Positions 26,087 to 34,422 of a stretch of DNA of 36,211 nucleotides are shown here, piece by piece; position 1 is the first letter of the stretch; each line of letters begins with the position of its first letter. Source of the stretch: Candidatus Zhuqueibacterota bacterium (GTDB taxonomy: Bacteria > Zhuqueibacterota > QNDG01 > JABMRT01); contig JABMRT010000245.1 in assembly GCA_013202295.1 (NCBI GenBank), positions 1-36,211 on the forward strand, in the 5' to 3' direction. The notes beneath the pieces are model-generated. The model was not told the origin of the DNA. It was given only the letters and a program-made list of their open reading frames with translations, and did no database searches. The translations under genes were made by a program, and so were the position numbers.

Positions 26087-29000
26087 TTATTTGATGACCG
26101 CAATTTTTCCAGATTTATTTCCAATGCTCGATTCAACCACATAAAAATAAATTCCGGTCGCCACATCCAGATTTTCTTTTGTTTTTAAATCCCATGAAAC
26201 TGCGCCGTCAAACATACTGCCATCATGCTCCAAGGTACGCAAGTGTTCTCCACGTGACGTGAAAATATGAATGGTACAAGCCATAGGCAAGTGGATAAAA
26301 TCAATCTTCCGCTCACCTCGTCCGCTGATGATACCTGGCGGCAATGGCAGTTCATGGGTCGTGGCTGCCACATAAGGATTGGGTACTACTCTGATTTTAT
26401 CAAGCTCGTTTGCATTTAAATTGGATGCAACTGAGGGGAAAGGCGCTTCAAACTCAAATACATCTCCGGCGCGGAACGGTTTGTTCAGAGAAATCTTGAG
26501 AGTGTCCCCTACTCCATGTTCAAAAACTGAATCTAGGCGGTGCGTAAAAAATAGATCCCAGGTAAATATGGGCTGACCTCCCTCTCCATTTTCAAGTAGC
26601 CAGATTTCATCAAAGGGAGAGATAAACCGGTTTCTGTCAATATCACTGAAAATGAAATCGAGATAGACATCATCAGTCATATTTTTAATGCGAAAATTCA
26701 CAGGAATTGCGGGCACAAAAAACTCCGGCATAGCGAGTGATGTATCTATTACTTCATCCGCAAATTCAATTCGATAATCACTGGGATGCTCGAGACCAAG
26801 CAGCCGATCTGTGCCAAAGTATGTATCAATCACCCTGAAACTGTATTCGTAAGCAGTTTCGGGATTCGACCATCCGGAGTGTGATATATCTGTGACCAGA
26901 ACAATGTTCCAATGGTTTTGGAAAACGAGTCGGAGACCATCAAAATTATCGGTATCCATTGTTTCTTCCACATAGGGGCTGTGCTCAATATAGGGGCTTT
27001 GAAAAACAGGATAATACTCATAGGCAATCGTGTATGCTTCATAATAGAGCAAATCATCCACAGATCTGCCACGAATTTTACCGCGTTCCGAGTCAAGAAT
27101 ATATTTGGTAACTGGAACGAGACTGCCTTTCGCATCACGTACTTCAACCGTCTCCTCAATGAGAAAACTGTGATTTAGTGTGATACTTAACGTATCTCTG
27201 GCAATAAAAGTTTCTGTAACACCTGTAATATCGCGCACAGAATAACTTGTTGTTATTGGTATAAAATACTCGGTGGAATCTTGCAGATCTGCCATCCCGT
27301 TTTCATCATTATCAAAACCGTCATTGCCTGTATCCTGAAACTCAAGACGATATGTATGACCTGTGAGTGCCTGATCATCCAACACCTTGTAAAAAACATT
27401 GCCAGTTCCTTTGATATCGTCCCCTGTGAGTTGAATGCTTCCTTCCGGGGAAGCATCATAACCGGCCACCTGCGCATTGGGTGTCACCACCACTGTATTC
27501 TGAAACGTGCGCACTTCACCTGTGGTCAGAACATCGACACGCTTGTCATTTTCTTTTGGGAAGATATCAGCTATTTCATCACCCCGATCGTAGGCTACAA
27601 GTGCGTAATAATAGCGCTTGCCATTTTCAACATCCGTATCTACAAAACTATGCTGAAGCCCTGAATCATTGCCGAGGTAGAAGGAAGCACCACGGCTATC
27701 CTGAAACAGATCGCTGGAGGGTCTGAAATATCCCTCGAACCCATTATCCAGATCAAACTGCACCAGTGGGTCATATGCAATGGGATTTCCATCCGCATCC
27801 GTGATATTAAATACTTCATTAAAATTATGATCCGTAGCTTTATAGATTTTGTATCCTTCAAAGTCATTCGTTTTCAAGACAGGATCAAACGAATCTTCCG
27901 CTTTTCGATCCCAGTAGAGGGTAACCTGACCGTCATCAGGGACAACCGTGAGTGTGGGCTTATCCGGCGCGGGCGGGAAGCGATAATCGCTGTCATATAT
28001 TTTCTGGACAGTTTCACGGTTTTTCAGCAGATCGTCAATTTCCATATCCGGCCCACCGCCTTCGCCATACACCAGGGCCAATGAAAAACGCTGCGTCTCA
28101 CCGGCGCGCAGGGGAAAGTAGCCGGAACCGTAAATAAAATCTCCATCTTCGCCCTGCGTCGGTTTGTTGTTCATGATCGATCTGGGTACTTCAAAATAAC
28201 CCGGCGACAACCGTTGCCAGAGTTCCTCATCATCTGCCATGGAAAATTCATTGGCAGGTGTGAAATACTCAAAACTGGTCAAACCGATCTGATCTGACTC
28301 ATCGACATCGGTTTTATCAAAATTGGGTTCCCCGGGAGTGGGCACACCATCCCCTTCTCCACTGTCATTGGAAGCGATCAATCCATCTGCGCCCACATCA
28401 TCGAATTCAGCGGTCCAGTCCCCGTCATTGTCCACACCATCATCCCGGCTTTCATCGATCATGCCATCTTCCAGTCCGATTCCGTTAATGTAATCGACAT
28501 ATCGCACGGGACTGAGAAGATCGATTAAAACATTGCCCTCGGAATCCTTTCGGAGCTGTCGGTAATGGAGGTAGAAATTTTCATCTATTAATCCATCGAG
28601 ATCATTATCGACTCCATCGTAAGCGTTGGAATTTATGGACTCATCACTCTCAACAGTAACCACATTGCCTTCCGCTAATTCGGTTACACCCGGAGAAATC
28701 AGAATCGGTTCATCGAGTCCACGTGTGGTGAATGTGGTATCATATGAGGGAACCGTAACGATCCTGCGCCCATAATTGCGATCAATCAATACCAGTTTAT
28801 CCCCGGCCTGGATGATTCTTGGTGCGAAGTCATCCTCAATGAAATAAGGTGCTGTCGCGGGAGCAAGTGGATTCGCATCCGCGTCACCATCATTGTCAAC
28901 CCCATCATAGGGATTGCCCGGACTTTCGAGAAAGGCATATCCAACCACGCCGACATCACCGGTCCAGCGGGGATTGCGTGATGCATCATCATCATAATCA

Positions 29001-29854
29001 CCGGTATAAGTCAAATCCTTCTCCACATCAAAGAAGGAGTAGTCATCATCATATTCGCGATAGTCTTCAGTGGAAGTAACACCCACATACGTTCCAACCA
29101 GCATTCCGAATACCACCTTGTCATAGTCAGTCGTACTGGTGTTTGTGATTTCATAGAGCCAGAAAATGCAGTCCTGTGCTAAAAAATCGGGCCACTGCAT
29201 ACCGCGCACCTTGACTTCCAGACCGAGGCCATTACGATTCAAGTCCGTCGAATCCGGCTTGAATGCGATACCCCAGGGATTGTATTCAGCGACATTATAC
29301 TCTTCATCATTGTTGTCATCCATTACGAAATAGCTTTCCTCAGCAGCAGTCGTCGTCTTACCGAAAAATCCATTCCAATATCCCGACCAGCCGGGATCAG
29401 CAGGATCATTCATCTTGTCAGGCCAGTATGTGGGCCAGGAGGTCGGATCGCTGTACAGGGCGACTCCTCCATCCGCAGATTCACTGAAATATCCTCGAAC
29501 AGGCTCAAATCCCCAATAGGTATTGGTTTGTGACAATTCATGCTGGCGTGTGGGTCGAGCTACCGGACAGACCACCACAGAATGTACCTGAAGGCTGTCC
29601 TGCTTGATTTCCGCACCCACCATGGGGCTAACATCACCAATGTATCCATTGTTGTCATAAATCCACGCACCGCGCTTTCCCGTACCCGCAGGCTGTCCGA
29701 TTACACCCCAGTTGCCGAAAACCGTTTTTACGAGATTGCCCCGCATGACGGCATTTCTGCGATAGATCTCACCACTCTCATCGGAAAGAAGCAATCCGTT
29801 AAAAAGGAAGACTTGAAGGAATCCAAAAAGCAGAATCCGGTTGAACCATATCAT
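26087..29854 (-). CDS. Large secreted protein in the SusD position, with Asp-rich repeats, FN3 domain and divergent sorting domain
   Basis: 1255 residues from ATG 29854; AGAGGTG upstream and the signal peptide (MIWFNRILLFGFLQVFLFNGLLLS) fix this start. The rest is an extracellular protein of a type often found beside TonB receptors in uncultured FCB bacteria. Visible features: several DGVDNDxDGxxDE-type loops near residues 317-326, 413-425 (DGVDNDLDGLIDE), 472-479 and 845-856, like MopE/thrombospondin-3 metal-binding repeats; an FN3-like domain about 630-770 (KPTLTVVPDDGQVTLYWDRKAEDS...RYYYALVAYDRGD); and a divergent C-terminal sorting-like domain (DKIRVVPNPYVAATT ... LDVATGIYFYVVESS ... KIAVIK). 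I see no SusD TPR-type fold. It follows the receptor gene by 36 bases, so a role as the receptor's surface partner is plausible but inferred from position. Confidence 0.85.
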   Translation of the reverse strand: MIWFNRILLFGFLQVFLFNGLLLSDESGEIYRRNAVMRGNLVKTVFGNWGVIGQPAGTGKRGAWIYDNNGYIGDVSPMVGAEIKQDSLQVHSVVVCPVARPTRQHELSQTNTYWGFEPVRGYFSESADGGVALYSDPTSWPTYWPDKMNDPADPGWSGYWNGFFGKTTTAAEESYFVMDDNNDEEYNVAEYNPWGIAFKPDSTDLNRNGLGLEVKVRGMQWPDFLAQDCIFWLYEITNTSTTDYDKVVFGMLVGTYVGVTSTEDYREYDDDYSFFDVEKDLTYTGDYDDDASRNPRWTGDVGVVGYAFLESPGNPYDGVDNDGDADANPLAPATAPYFIEDDFAPRIIQAGDKLVLIDRNYGRRIVTVPSYDTTFTTRGLDEPILISPGVTELAEGNVVTVESDESINSNAYDGVDNDLDGLIDENFYLHYRQLRKDSEGNVLIDLLSPVRYVDYINGIGLEDGMIDESRDDGVDNDGDWTAEFDDVGADGLIASNDSGEGDGVPTPGEPNFDKTDVDESDQIGLTSFEYFTPANEFSMADDEELWQRLSPGYFEVPRSIMNNKPTQGEDGDFIYGSGYFPLRAGETQRFSLALVYGEGGGPDMEIDDLLKNRETVQKIYDSDYRFPPAPDKPTLTVVPDDGQVTLYWDRKAEDSFDPVLKTNDFEGYKIYKATDHNFNEVFNITDADGNPIAYDPLVQFDLDNGFEGYFRPSSDLFQDSRGASFYLGNDSGLQHSFVDTDVENGKRYYYALVAYDRGDEIADIFPKENDKRVDVLTTGEVRTFQNTVVVTPNAQVAGYDASPEGSIQLTGDDIKGTGNVFYKVLDDQALTGHTYRLEFQDTGNDGFDNDENGMADLQDSTEYFIPITTSYSVRDITGVTETFIARDTLSITLNHSFLIEETVEVRDAKGSLVPVTKYILDSERGKIRGRSVDDLLYYEAYTIAYEYYPVFQSPYIEHSPYVEETMDTDNFDGLRLVFQNHWNIVLVTDISHSGWSNPETAYEYSFRVIDTYFGTDRLLGLEHPSDYRIEFADEVIDTSLAMPEFFVPAIPVNFRIKNMTDDVYLDFIFSDIDRNRFISPFDEIWLLENGEGGQPIFTWDLFFTHRLDSVFEHGVGDTLKISLNKPFRAGDVFEFEAPFPSVASNLNANELDKIRVVPNPYVAATTHELPLPPGIISGRGERKIDFIHLPMACTIHIFTSRGEHLRTLEHDGSMFDGAVSWDLKTKENLDVATGIYFYVVESSIGNKSGKIAVIK

Positions 29855-29890
29855 ATCACACCTCTGGTTTATCAGAGCTTCAGACAAGGA

Positions 29891-32800
29891 TTAAAAACCT
29901 ATTGTCAAACCCAGTTCAATACGTCTGGGTTCTGAATAATGTGTTGCATTTGTAAACCAGGCATCCAGCGTATTGATGAATTCTGGTTGATTGGATTTCT
30001 GTGCTGTAAGCTTGTCTCTGGTATAATCGGCCTGACCTGAATCATCATACACATTGATTTCATTGAGTGTATCAAACAGATTGAAGACGCGGAGAAATAC
30101 AGTGCCGGAACCCACACCCAGTATCGGAAAATCATAGAAGGTTCTCAAATCTACATTATAGTATGTGGGTTTGCGCTGGCTGTTTGTCAGCAGGGTGCTG
30201 ATGTCACGCGAACTTTCAGGGGTAAAGGGCAGACCGCTTCCGACCTGACCAATCATACTTATGCCCCAATTTTTTCTGCCGTAACTGACGGATGCGTTGA
30301 CCGTATGGGTCTGATCCCAATCCAGGGAAGTGAGCTGCACTTCAGGAAGGGCGTTGCCGGCCAAAGCATTTCTCGCCTGTTCAGGATCGGAATTCGTGCC
30401 CTTTGCGATTTGATAGGTGTAATCCACAGATCCGGACCAACTGTCTGCAAAACGCCGATTCAGCGCCAGGATAATTCCCCGTATAAATCCGAAATCACTG
30501 TTCACGATTTTACTGTATGTGGCGGACCCGCCGTACAAGGAAATTTCTTCAGCCATGGTACCGGCCAGATCGCGGATATCTCTGAAGAAGGCGGTCACAT
30601 TTATAGCCAGATTGTCGGAGATCTGCTGCTGCAAACCGATCTCACCACTTGCAGTTTGTTCGGGCTTCAAATCAGAATTACCGATCACGCCCACTTTCTC
30701 ACCTACAGATTCGAGTTCGAATTCGGGATTCTGATAAAGTCTCTCAAACCGGGGAATTTGAAAAAAATGACCATAGGAAAAGTGAATGATGCCGCGGTCC
30801 GTGATCGGGAACGAAATGCCCAGACGCGGGCTGACCTGAATCTTCGGAGTTGCTTTTTTATACCAGTAAAGCAAACGCTCATCATAGGTCACTTCAGGCT
30901 CGCCAGCATCCTGCGCACCATTGCCTTCTGTGCCATCGGCGTCATGGGTATTTGCGATACCGTCTGTGCCCCAATCATGATACCGATTTTGACTGCCGCG
31001 TGGATTGTAAATATTGGGATCACGTTCATCATTCAGAACCAATCCATCCGGCTCGAAGTAGTCGAATCGTACACCCGCATTCACGATCATCTGATTAAGT
31101 TCCATTTTGTCCTGGAGATACCCAGAAATTTCACCGGGATGATGGGTATATGTATTATACTGCGTGGTCGTAACCGGCTGAATTCCAGTCAAAATATATG
31201 GGCTGAAAAAGATATTATATCCTGATGTAGGATTGCCAGCTTCATTCACCTGTACCAGGGTCAGATCTTTTCTGAATACCTCATAGCGTCTAAACTCAAG
31301 CCCGGTCTTCACCTGATGCACTGAATTGACCTGACTCGTCAAATCAATTTTGCCCAGCAAGGTTTTGGTTTCCCTAGAAAACACATCGTTGTTCGTACCG
31401 CCAGTCCGGAAACTGTTCGGCTGCTGTATGGATGCATTGGTATTCACATACTGGGAATCATGCATATCTTCGTAGCGATAATGTTTATAGGTTTTTGTGA
31501 AATAGGAAACGCCGACATCATAATAGGTTTTAGGACTGAGTGTATGTGTCCATTTCAGGATATGCGTCTGTCCTTCACGGAATCGTCTTAAATCTCCATC
31601 CGGATTATAGAGGTAATTCCTGTCATAATCCTGATAATCCACACCATCGAATATATAATTGTAGGATACCTTCAGCGAAGGACTGATCCGGTAGAGCAGC
31701 TTCCCCTGATAATAATTCTTCTGATTCCAGTTCATTGGAATCCGCTTCCCATCCCCTTTTCCGTTTTTATGGGCTTCACGAAGCAGGTCGTAAAAGGCAT
31801 CATAATTTTCCGGATCCAGCTCATAAGCGCGTATTAATTCATCAGTAACCAGCGAATCCAATCCAGCGTTGGAACCCATCACATATTCAAAGGCATACAG
31901 GCTATCCTCAAACGCATTGGCATCCTCCCAGTATTCGGGCGCGACTCTGCGTATAAATTCTTCATCCTCAAGAAGTGGAAAGGTCACTGCATTGGGATTA
32001 TAACGCCGTTCACCCTGAAGCCATCCATCAGAATAAATACGTCTCGCATTCGCATAAAAGAACAATTTGTCTTTAATGATTGGACCATTCAAGCTGAACT
32101 CAAAGTTGTTGATCGCAGCGGGATTTACATTTTCGATTTGGTTAAAGATCGTATCGTGTGTGCTTATATGATCACCAATGTAGGAAGTGAAAGATCCTCC
32201 AAATTTATTACTGCCCTCTTTGGTCGTGATATTAACAATTCCGGACATGGCTTGGCCGTATTCCGCGTTGAATGCGCCGCTTATAACTTGGAGTTCCTGG
32301 ACCATATCCTTGTTCACATCAACCACCGTGCCGCCGTCATAAACATCCGTCACAGGGACACCGTCAATCCAGTAGCTGATTTCGCCAGTCCTTCCGCCGC
32401 GTATGTGAAATCCGCCGCCTGCGTCTTTTACCAGTCCGGCCTGTAACTCAATCGCTTCAGAGATTTCGGTTATAGGCAGTGCATCCATCTCTTCGGCGCC
32501 AATTATGGCTGTGGATGCAGTCAAATCGCGAACGACCATCTGTCTCTCGGCGATCACGGTCACTGCTTCACCTGCTTCAAGTACAGTGGATTGAAGCTCG
32601 ACATCAATCGTGGTCGTGAGATCAATCGATACGTGGATGTTTTTCACAATCACATCCGTATACCCCATCATGGATGCGCGCAGCACGTAGATACCGGGCG
32701 GAATATTTAAAATATTATATCTTCCCTCCATATCTGAGGCAGCGCCTAAAACCGTACCGGTCAATATCATGTTTGAACCCGGAAGCGGATAGCCCGTCTC

Positions 32801-32914
32801 TGCATCAATAATATGACCTGCAATTTTTCCGGTTGTTCCGGCATGGACTGAATGGAAGGAGTTTAAACAGAATGTGAGGAACAAAATGATGAAAACATTA
32901 TCTTTTAATCTCAT
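29891..32914 (-). CDS. SusC-like TonB-dependent outer-membrane receptor
   Basis: 1007 residues from ATG 32914 (GGAG nine bases upstream; ATG 32929 lacks a site). Signal peptide (NVFIILFLTFCLNSFHSVHA), then a carboxypeptidase-regulatory-like domain about residues 28-110 (GKIAGHIIDAETGYPLPGSNMIL...GRYNILNIPPGIYVLRASMMGY), as in SusC proteins. A TonB plug about 120-240 follows (MDALPITEISEAIELQAGLV, FHIRGGRTGEISYWIDGVPVTD, MSGIVNITTKEGSN). The rest is a 22-strand-type barrel ending in Phe (RRIELGLTIGF). It should import large oligosaccharides using TonB energy, here probably maltodextrins. It starts 57 bases after the LacI-family gene. There is no SusD gene next to it. Confidence 0.95.
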   Translation of the reverse strand: MRLKDNVFIILFLTFCLNSFHSVHAGTTGKIAGHIIDAETGYPLPGSNMILTGTVLGAASDMEGRYNILNIPPGIYVLRASMMGYTDVIVKNIHVSIDLTTTIDVELQSTVLEAGEAVTVIAERQMVVRDLTASTAIIGAEEMDALPITEISEAIELQAGLVKDAGGGFHIRGGRTGEISYWIDGVPVTDVYDGGTVVDVNKDMVQELQVISGAFNAEYGQAMSGIVNITTKEGSNKFGGSFTSYIGDHISTHDTIFNQIENVNPAAINNFEFSLNGPIIKDKLFFYANARRIYSDGWLQGERRYNPNAVTFPLLEDEEFIRRVAPEYWEDANAFEDSLYAFEYVMGSNAGLDSLVTDELIRAYELDPENYDAFYDLLREAHKNGKGDGKRIPMNWNQKNYYQGKLLYRISPSLKVSYNYIFDGVDYQDYDRNYLYNPDGDLRRFREGQTHILKWTHTLSPKTYYDVGVSYFTKTYKHYRYEDMHDSQYVNTNASIQQPNSFRTGGTNNDVFSRETKTLLGKIDLTSQVNSVHQVKTGLEFRRYEVFRKDLTLVQVNEAGNPTSGYNIFFSPYILTGIQPVTTTQYNTYTHHPGEISGYLQDKMELNQMIVNAGVRFDYFEPDGLVLNDERDPNIYNPRGSQNRYHDWGTDGIANTHDADGTEGNGAQDAGEPEVTYDERLLYWYKKATPKIQVSPRLGISFPITDRGIIHFSYGHFFQIPRFERLYQNPEFELESVGEKVGVIGNSDLKPEQTASGEIGLQQQISDNLAINVTAFFRDIRDLAGTMAEEISLYGGSATYSKIVNSDFGFIRGIILALNRRFADSWSGSVDYTYQIAKGTNSDPEQARNALAGNALPEVQLTSLDWDQTHTVNASVSYGRKNWGISMIGQVGSGLPFTPESSRDISTLLTNSQRKPTYYNVDLRTFYDFPILGVGSGTVFLRVFNLFDTLNEINVYDDSGQADYTRDKLTAQKSNQPEFINTLDAWFTNATHYSEPRRIELGLTIGF

Positions 32915-32971
32915 GATCCATGACTCCATATTTCAATGAGTATGGGAAATTTCCTTGTCTCAACCGCTGCG

Positions 32972-34003
32972 TTACAAATTCATACCTGGAACCTGAGAAC
33001 CGCAGCTTTTGCGTATCACAAGCTTGGTGTGAAATCTCTGGCGGATTACAGGCAGTTCTGAATCATTCATCCGATCAATCAATCTCTGGATCGCGGTTTG
33101 CCCCATTTCAAACAGGGGTTGATGCATGGTGCTCAGTGACAGATATTCTGCCATTTCTATGTCGTCAAATCCTACTATAGAGACATCTTCTGGAATACGC
33201 AATCGTGATTCATGGATCGCCTGTATCGCGCCTGCCGCTTGAATATCGCTTGCAATAAATACTGCTGTAGGCCGATCCTCACCCATCGCGATCAATTGCT
33301 GCATACTTTCATAACCGGCTTCTCTGTTAAATCCGTCTTTTTCAGTTAAATCATGCGTGATCACAAGATACGCATCATTAAATGGAAGCCCATGATCGAC
33401 CAGGGCCTTTTTGTATCCATCCAGCCGGACCTGCGCCGGAGCACTTTTGAGCTGCGCATCCACCATGCCAATTTTTTTATGCCCCAGACTTATGAGGTGG
33501 GATGTGGCAAGATAGGCTCCCTCTCTGTTTTCTACAGTTAGAGAATCCAGATCAGAATGCAGACTATCGACAAGTACGATTGGAAAACGGGATTGTTGAA
33601 ACTGTTCAGCGTATTTATCCGACATTTTAAGTGAAACCAGAAGCACACCATCCACCCGGCTTTCGCTAAGAGTGCGTTTGAGAAAGGCTTCAGTGCGATC
33701 GCCTTCATCCACACTGTAAAGGAGCAAATCATAATTGTTTTTCGCTGCTTCTTTTTGGATCCCCTTTAGGAGCTCTAAATAAAAATATCCAGTGAAAACC
33801 GGAACAATAATGGCAATCATGTGGGTTTTTTTACGGGCGAGACCCTGTGCAAGCGCGTGCGGTTGATATTTAAGATCATGAATAGCTCGAAGCACCCGCG
33901 CCTTTGTATCAGGCTTGATTTGAGTACTTTCGTTCAATGCGCGGGACACGGTGCCGATACCGACACCTGCGCGTTTTGCTACATCATAAATGGTTGCTGT
34001 CAT
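32972..34003 (-). CDS. LacI-family transcriptional regulator of the glucan locus
   Basis: 343 residues, full length. The N-terminal helix-turn-helix MTATIYDVAKRAGVGIGTVSRALNES with hinge helix (YQPHALAQGLARKKTHMIAIIVPV) is typical LacI/GalR. The effector-binding domain has the usual FTGYFYLELLKGIQKEAAKNNYDLLLYS, VDGVLLVSLKMSD, FPIVLVDS, HLISLGHKKIGMVDAQ, TAVFIASDIQAAGAIQAIHE and VSIVGFDDIEMAEYLS segments. It is the first gene of the minus-strand glucan locus. Two identical inverted repeats lie between its promoter and its ATG, so it very probably represses itself and the genes downstream, with an inducer such as maltose or another glucan sugar (the sugar is inference). Regulators of this type in other bacteria control malto-oligosaccharide genes. 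Confidence 0.95.
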   Translation of the reverse strand: MTATIYDVAKRAGVGIGTVSRALNESTQIKPDTKARVLRAIHDLKYQPHALAQGLARKKTHMIAIIVPVFTGYFYLELLKGIQKEAAKNNYDLLLYSVDEGDRTEAFLKRTLSESRVDGVLLVSLKMSDKYAEQFQQSRFPIVLVDSLHSDLDSLTVENREGAYLATSHLISLGHKKIGMVDAQLKSAPAQVRLDGYKKALVDHGLPFNDAYLVITHDLTEKDGFNREAGYESMQQLIAMGEDRPTAVFIASDIQAAGAIQAIHESRLRIPEDVSIVGFDDIEMAEYLSLSTMHQPLFEMGQTAIQRLIDRMNDSELPVIRQRFHTKLVIRKSCGSQVPGMNL

Positions 34004-34018
34004 GGGTTTGCCTGTTTA

Positions 34019-34032
34019 TGGAAGCCCTTCCA
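34019..34032 (-). promoter_or_regulatory. LacI-type operator site 1
   Basis: TGGAAGCCCTTCCA: perfect 6-bp inverted arms (TGGAAG/CTTCCA) around CC, 16 bases upstream of the regulator's ATG at 34003. It is identical to site 2, 44 bases away. On the predicted transcript it lies about 46-59 bases downstream of the start point. Confidence 0.75.
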
Positions 34033-34062
34033 CATAAAGAGAAATAAAAATGGGCTTACCTG

Positions 34063-34076
34063 TGGAAGCCCTTCCA
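34063..34076 (-). promoter_or_regulatory. LacI-type operator site 2
   Basis: Second identical copy of TGGAAGCCCTTCCA, placed immediately downstream of the predicted -10 box (34085-34090), at or just after the expected transcription start. Binding here would block the promoter; the two sites 44 bases apart could be bridged by a looped tetramer or bound by two dimers. Confidence 0.75.
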
Positions 34077-34084
34077 TGGTTTTT

Positions 34085-34113
34085 AACATACAAAATGATT
34101 CATGGATTGTCAA
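34085..34113 (-). promoter_or_regulatory. Sigma70-type promoter of the glucan locus
   Basis: Minus strand: perfect TTGACA (34113-34108), a 17-base spacer, TATGTT (34090-34085). The start point would fall near 34078, directly at operator 2. It is the only convincing promoter found for the minus-strand locus. Confidence 0.75.
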
Positions 34114-34265
34114 GAGATTTTTATGATTTTTTACGAAGGTTTTACGAACTTGCCGTTAACGATTTCTTTTCTAGTCTTTTTCTAACATGAGTTTCTGCGC
34201 GTCGCTACCCACGCGTCGGTGTCCAATAATTTGTAACTATGTTTCAGAATCCGAAAAGAACTCTG

Positions 34266-34283
34266 GGATCGCGGTAGCGATCC
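34266..34283. repeat. Short perfect hairpin next to the attC-like element
   Basis: GGATCGC-GGTA-GCGATCC: a 7-bp perfect stem with a 4-base loop, directly abutting the long palindrome starting at 34284. The remaining sequence from 34114 to 34265 has no gene and no other structure I can support. Confidence 0.5.
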
Positions 34284-34417
34284 GCAGCTAACGGTACGTA
34301 TAAGAATAGTAGCCAACTTCGGGCTTCTTTCCTGTTGAGTTACAAGAAAATTGAAGCGGGATGAAACCCCTTAATTTACTACTATCTTGGCTATTATTTT
34401 TATACATTGTTCTCTGC
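34284..34417 (-). other. attC-like long palindrome A, after the serine hydrolase gene
   Basis: Plus strand order: GCAG-CT-AAC, spacer GGTAC, arm GTATAAGAATAGTAGCCAA (34298-34316), 70-base loop region, arm TTGGCTATTATTTTTATAC (34387-34405), spacer ATT, GTT-CT-CTGC. The 19-base arms pair throughout if two G/T wobbles are allowed, and the outer AAC/GTT and GCAG/CTGC also pair. Short simple-site arms, unpaired spacers and a total of 134 bases match the architecture of integron attC sites. It begins 6 bases after the hydrolase stop, where an attC site belongs in a cassette. No integrase is in the window and the consensus core boxes are imperfect. Confidence 0.4.
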
Positions 34418-34422
34418 CGTTT

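Noticed and set aside
30305-31225. 306-codon plus-strand open frame
   Set aside because: It is antisense to the TonB receptor barrel, has no recognisable domain and is explained by the codon use of the real gene.
32945-32954. Palindrome GGAAATTTCC before the receptor gene, considered as a third operator
   Set aside because: Its spacing and centre differ from the two 14-bp operators and 10-bp A/T-centred palindromes arise by chance.
34198-34218. Direct repeat CGCGTCG, two copies 14 bases apart
   Set aside because: Only two short copies; no array, no dyad and no relation to the operators or the attC-like elements.
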